A stretch of DNA of 64,000 bases from Carnobacterium gallinarum DSM 4847 (GTDB lineage: Bacteria; Bacillota; Bacilli; Lactobacillales; Carnobacteriaceae), in contig NZ_JQLU01000003.1 in the NCBI RefSeq assembly GCF_000744375.1, positions 124,001 through 188,000 on the forward strand. The letters run 5' to 3'. A program made the translations under genes and the position numbers. Each line of letters begins with the position of its first letter. Positions within the stretch are counted from its first letter, which is position 1. The notes under the pieces are model-generated. The model was not told the DNA's origin, did no database searches, and saw only the letters and a list, made by a program, of their open reading frames with translations. This document shows, piece after piece, positions 62,534 to 64,000 of this stretch.

Positions 62534-63112
62534 ATGAGCGAACAATTAGAAATTGAATTTAAAAATATGCTAACAAAAGCTGAGTATATCCAACTTTTGG
62601 ATTATTTCCAAGCACACGAATCAAGTTTTTTTACTCAAACAAATAGTTACTTTGATACACCCACTTGGACTTTAAAAAAATTAGGAGCCGGTCTACGAAT
62701 TCGTCTATTGCCTCACTCCGCTGAACTGACTTTAAAAACACCCTTTCAAGATGGACTGCTAGAAACAACAGATTCCCTTTCTTTACATGAAGGACAACAA
62801 TTAATTGCAAATAAAACTATCAAACTAAATGGTGCAGTGGCTGAAAAATTAGTCGAACTGGGCGTTACTCCTCAAGAGTTGAATCTATTAGGAACGTTAA
62901 CAACTAAACGTTTTGAAAAAGAGACTAAAGATGGATTATTTGTATTAGATGAAAGCCAGTATGAAGGAATCACAGATTATGAGCTAGAATTTGAAGTAAA
63001 AAATCATGCTTCTGGAAAATTAGTTTTTGACAATTTTTTAACTACACAACAGCTCTCTATTCGACCAGCTAAGAATAAAATCGCTCGAATGATTGAAGCA
63101 AGATACAATTAA
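62534..63112 (+). CDS. yjbK: CYTH domain protein (YjbK-like)
   Basis: 192 residues. The ExExK signature (LEIEFKNML) begins a triphosphate tunnel metalloenzyme fold; charged strands follow (LRIRLLPHSAELTLKTP, LGTLTTKRFEKE, YELEFEVK, RPAKNKIARM). It probably hydrolyses inorganic or organic triphosphates. It is read divergently from relQ. AAGGAGTTAAAATT before the ATG. Confidence 0.92.
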   Translation: MSEQLEIEFKNMLTKAEYIQLLDYFQAHESSFFTQTNSYFDTPTWTLKKLGAGLRIRLLPHSAELTLKTPFQDGLLETTDSLSLHEGQQLIANKTIKLNGAVAEKLVELGVTPQELNLLGTLTTKRFEKETKDGLFVLDESQYEGITDYELEFEVKNHASGKLVFDNFLTTQQLSIRPAKNKIARMIEARYN

Positions 63113-63298
63113 AAAGAATCACAAATCATGAATTTATTCGATAATTGTGGCGATTTTGTTACAGCTAACATTAGACCTATATAAAAGTCAAGTGCTTTTA
63201 ATACTTTTTTTTACCTTTGTTTGATAAAGTAAGGATATCAAAAAGAAACTAATTGGATTTGAACTCCAAAATAATAGATAACTAAGGTGAAGATAACT

Positions 63299-63985
63299 AT
63301 GTTAGCAGATAAAAAACAATCAACCATTCCTACATTTAAACGAGTCATTGAAATCTACCTTTTTGTTAACCCTATTGGCTCTCGTTGTTACGAATCAGAG
63401 AAGGAAGTTTTAGATTTTGTGAAAGATTTGGATCAAAAAGTCCATTTTCGCTTTATTCCATTTCATAACTTCCAAACTATAACTAATTTTATGCAATTTA
63501 ATCAAATGCCTGAAAAAAATTTAGATTTAAGAAATAAAATTTGCCACAATACTTATTTTGCATCACTAGCTTATAAAGCAGCCTTAATGCAAGGTAAGAA
63601 AAAAGGACGTACATTTTTATTAACCTTACAACATGAACTAGTTGAAAATAACGTAATTTTTAGTGAGGCTTTATTAATTCAAGTTGCTGAAGAAGCAAAA
63701 CTTGATATTCCCATGTTTCTTGAGGACAAAGAATCTGATTTTGCAAAAGCTTCTTATGAAGCAGATCAGCGTATTGCTCGTGAAATGTCTATTAAAAATA
63801 ACCCTTCTATGGTAATTTTTGATAATGAAAATGATACGTATGGATTATTAGTAGAATCTTGTATCACAGTAGATTTATTAAAAAAACTTTGTGACCCTAA
63901 GGCTACTCTTAAAGAGAATAATAGAAGCTTAGTGACACAAACTCCACACTCAGTAATTTCTAAACAACATTTACGTGTTTTGTAA
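63299..63985 (+). CDS. spxH: ClpXP adaptor SpxH (YjbH) family protein
   Basis: 228 residues, DsbA/thioredoxin-like. Opening RVIEIYLFVNPIGSRCYESEKEV is the family start, but only one cysteine of the CxxC pair is present (GSRCYE). Middle helical insert and NNPSMVIFDNENDTYGLLVE end are typical. SpxH brings the regulator Spx to ClpXP. Position in the yjb block supports it. ATG 63299 after AAGGTGAAGATAACT; the frame is open from 63287. Confidence 0.88.
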   Translation: MLADKKQSTIPTFKRVIEIYLFVNPIGSRCYESEKEVLDFVKDLDQKVHFRFIPFHNFQTITNFMQFNQMPEKNLDLRNKICHNTYFASLAYKAALMQGKKKGRTFLLTLQHELVENNVIFSEALLIQVAEEAKLDIPMFLEDKESDFAKASYEADQRIAREMSIKNNPSMVIFDNENDTYGLLVESCITVDLLKKLCDPKATLKENNRSLVTQTPHSVISKQHLRVL

Positions 63986-64000
63986 AATAAAAGAGCTGGA

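Overview
The window is a low-GC Firmicute chromosome segment. Gene content and order (the yqeG-yqeH-yhbY-nadD-yqeK-rsfS-yqeM block, niaR/niaX, lipoteichoic-acid glycolipid glycosyltransferases, ptsHI beside clpE, DUF1827 next to prfC, and the yjbH/yjbK/yjbM/nadK/rluA block) point to a lactic acid bacterium of the order Lactobacillales. Carnobacterium is the best guess; the genus is an inference from gene content because no rRNA is present. No rRNA or tRNA gene was recognised.

Layout. 1-6.1 kb: 3' part of recQ, then the ribosome-assembly and NAD operon yqeM/rsfS/yqeK/nadD/yhbY/yqeH/yqeG, all on the minus strand. 6.1-15.9 kb: signal peptidase I, the niacin regulon (niaR, niaX and two NiaR-type operators), aspartokinase, asparagine synthetase, a membrane zincin-like protein, cutC and a LysM polysaccharide deacetylase. 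16-26.1 kb: an accessory island with a type VII-secretion-type polymorphic toxin operon (three small helical partners, a DUF5081-like protein, and a toxin with a pretoxin-TG linker and its immunity gene). It is followed by a tandem store of alternative cassettes. Each cassette repeats the linker, then carries a different toxin tip and a different immunity gene. Two families of intergenic repeats separate them. 26.1-27.1 kb: a possible small RNA and a decayed IS4-type transposase. 27.1-35.7 kb: thrB, hom, a class I aminotransferase, a beta-hydroxyacid dehydrogenase and a three-gene glycolipid cluster. 36-41.4 kb: ptsH-ptsI, a two-repeat orphan CRISPR with no cas genes, and clpE under two CtsR boxes. 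41.4-55.1 kb: K+ transporter, DUF1827 protein, prfC, CNNM/CBS protein, secreted nuclease, NADH oxidase, AI-2E-type permease, M42 aminopeptidase, GNAT enzyme and a secreted M60-like metalloprotease. 55.4-64 kb: a ComEC-like hydrolase, mgtE split by a complete IS1634-family element, then rluA-type synthase, nadK, relQ, yjbK and spxH.

How it fits together. Most of the window is housekeeping, with operons ended by clear intrinsic hairpins. The two parts most worth attention are the toxin cassette array (about 16.1-24.3 kb), which looks like a recombination-fed repertoire of T7SS effector tips with matching immunity, and the cas-less mini-CRISPR at 38.6 kb, whose repeat resembles the type I-B/rliB repeats of Listeria. 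The mgtE interruption by a compositionally foreign IS is a recent event: deleting the IS and one copy of the 6-bp target duplication restores the reading frame exactly.
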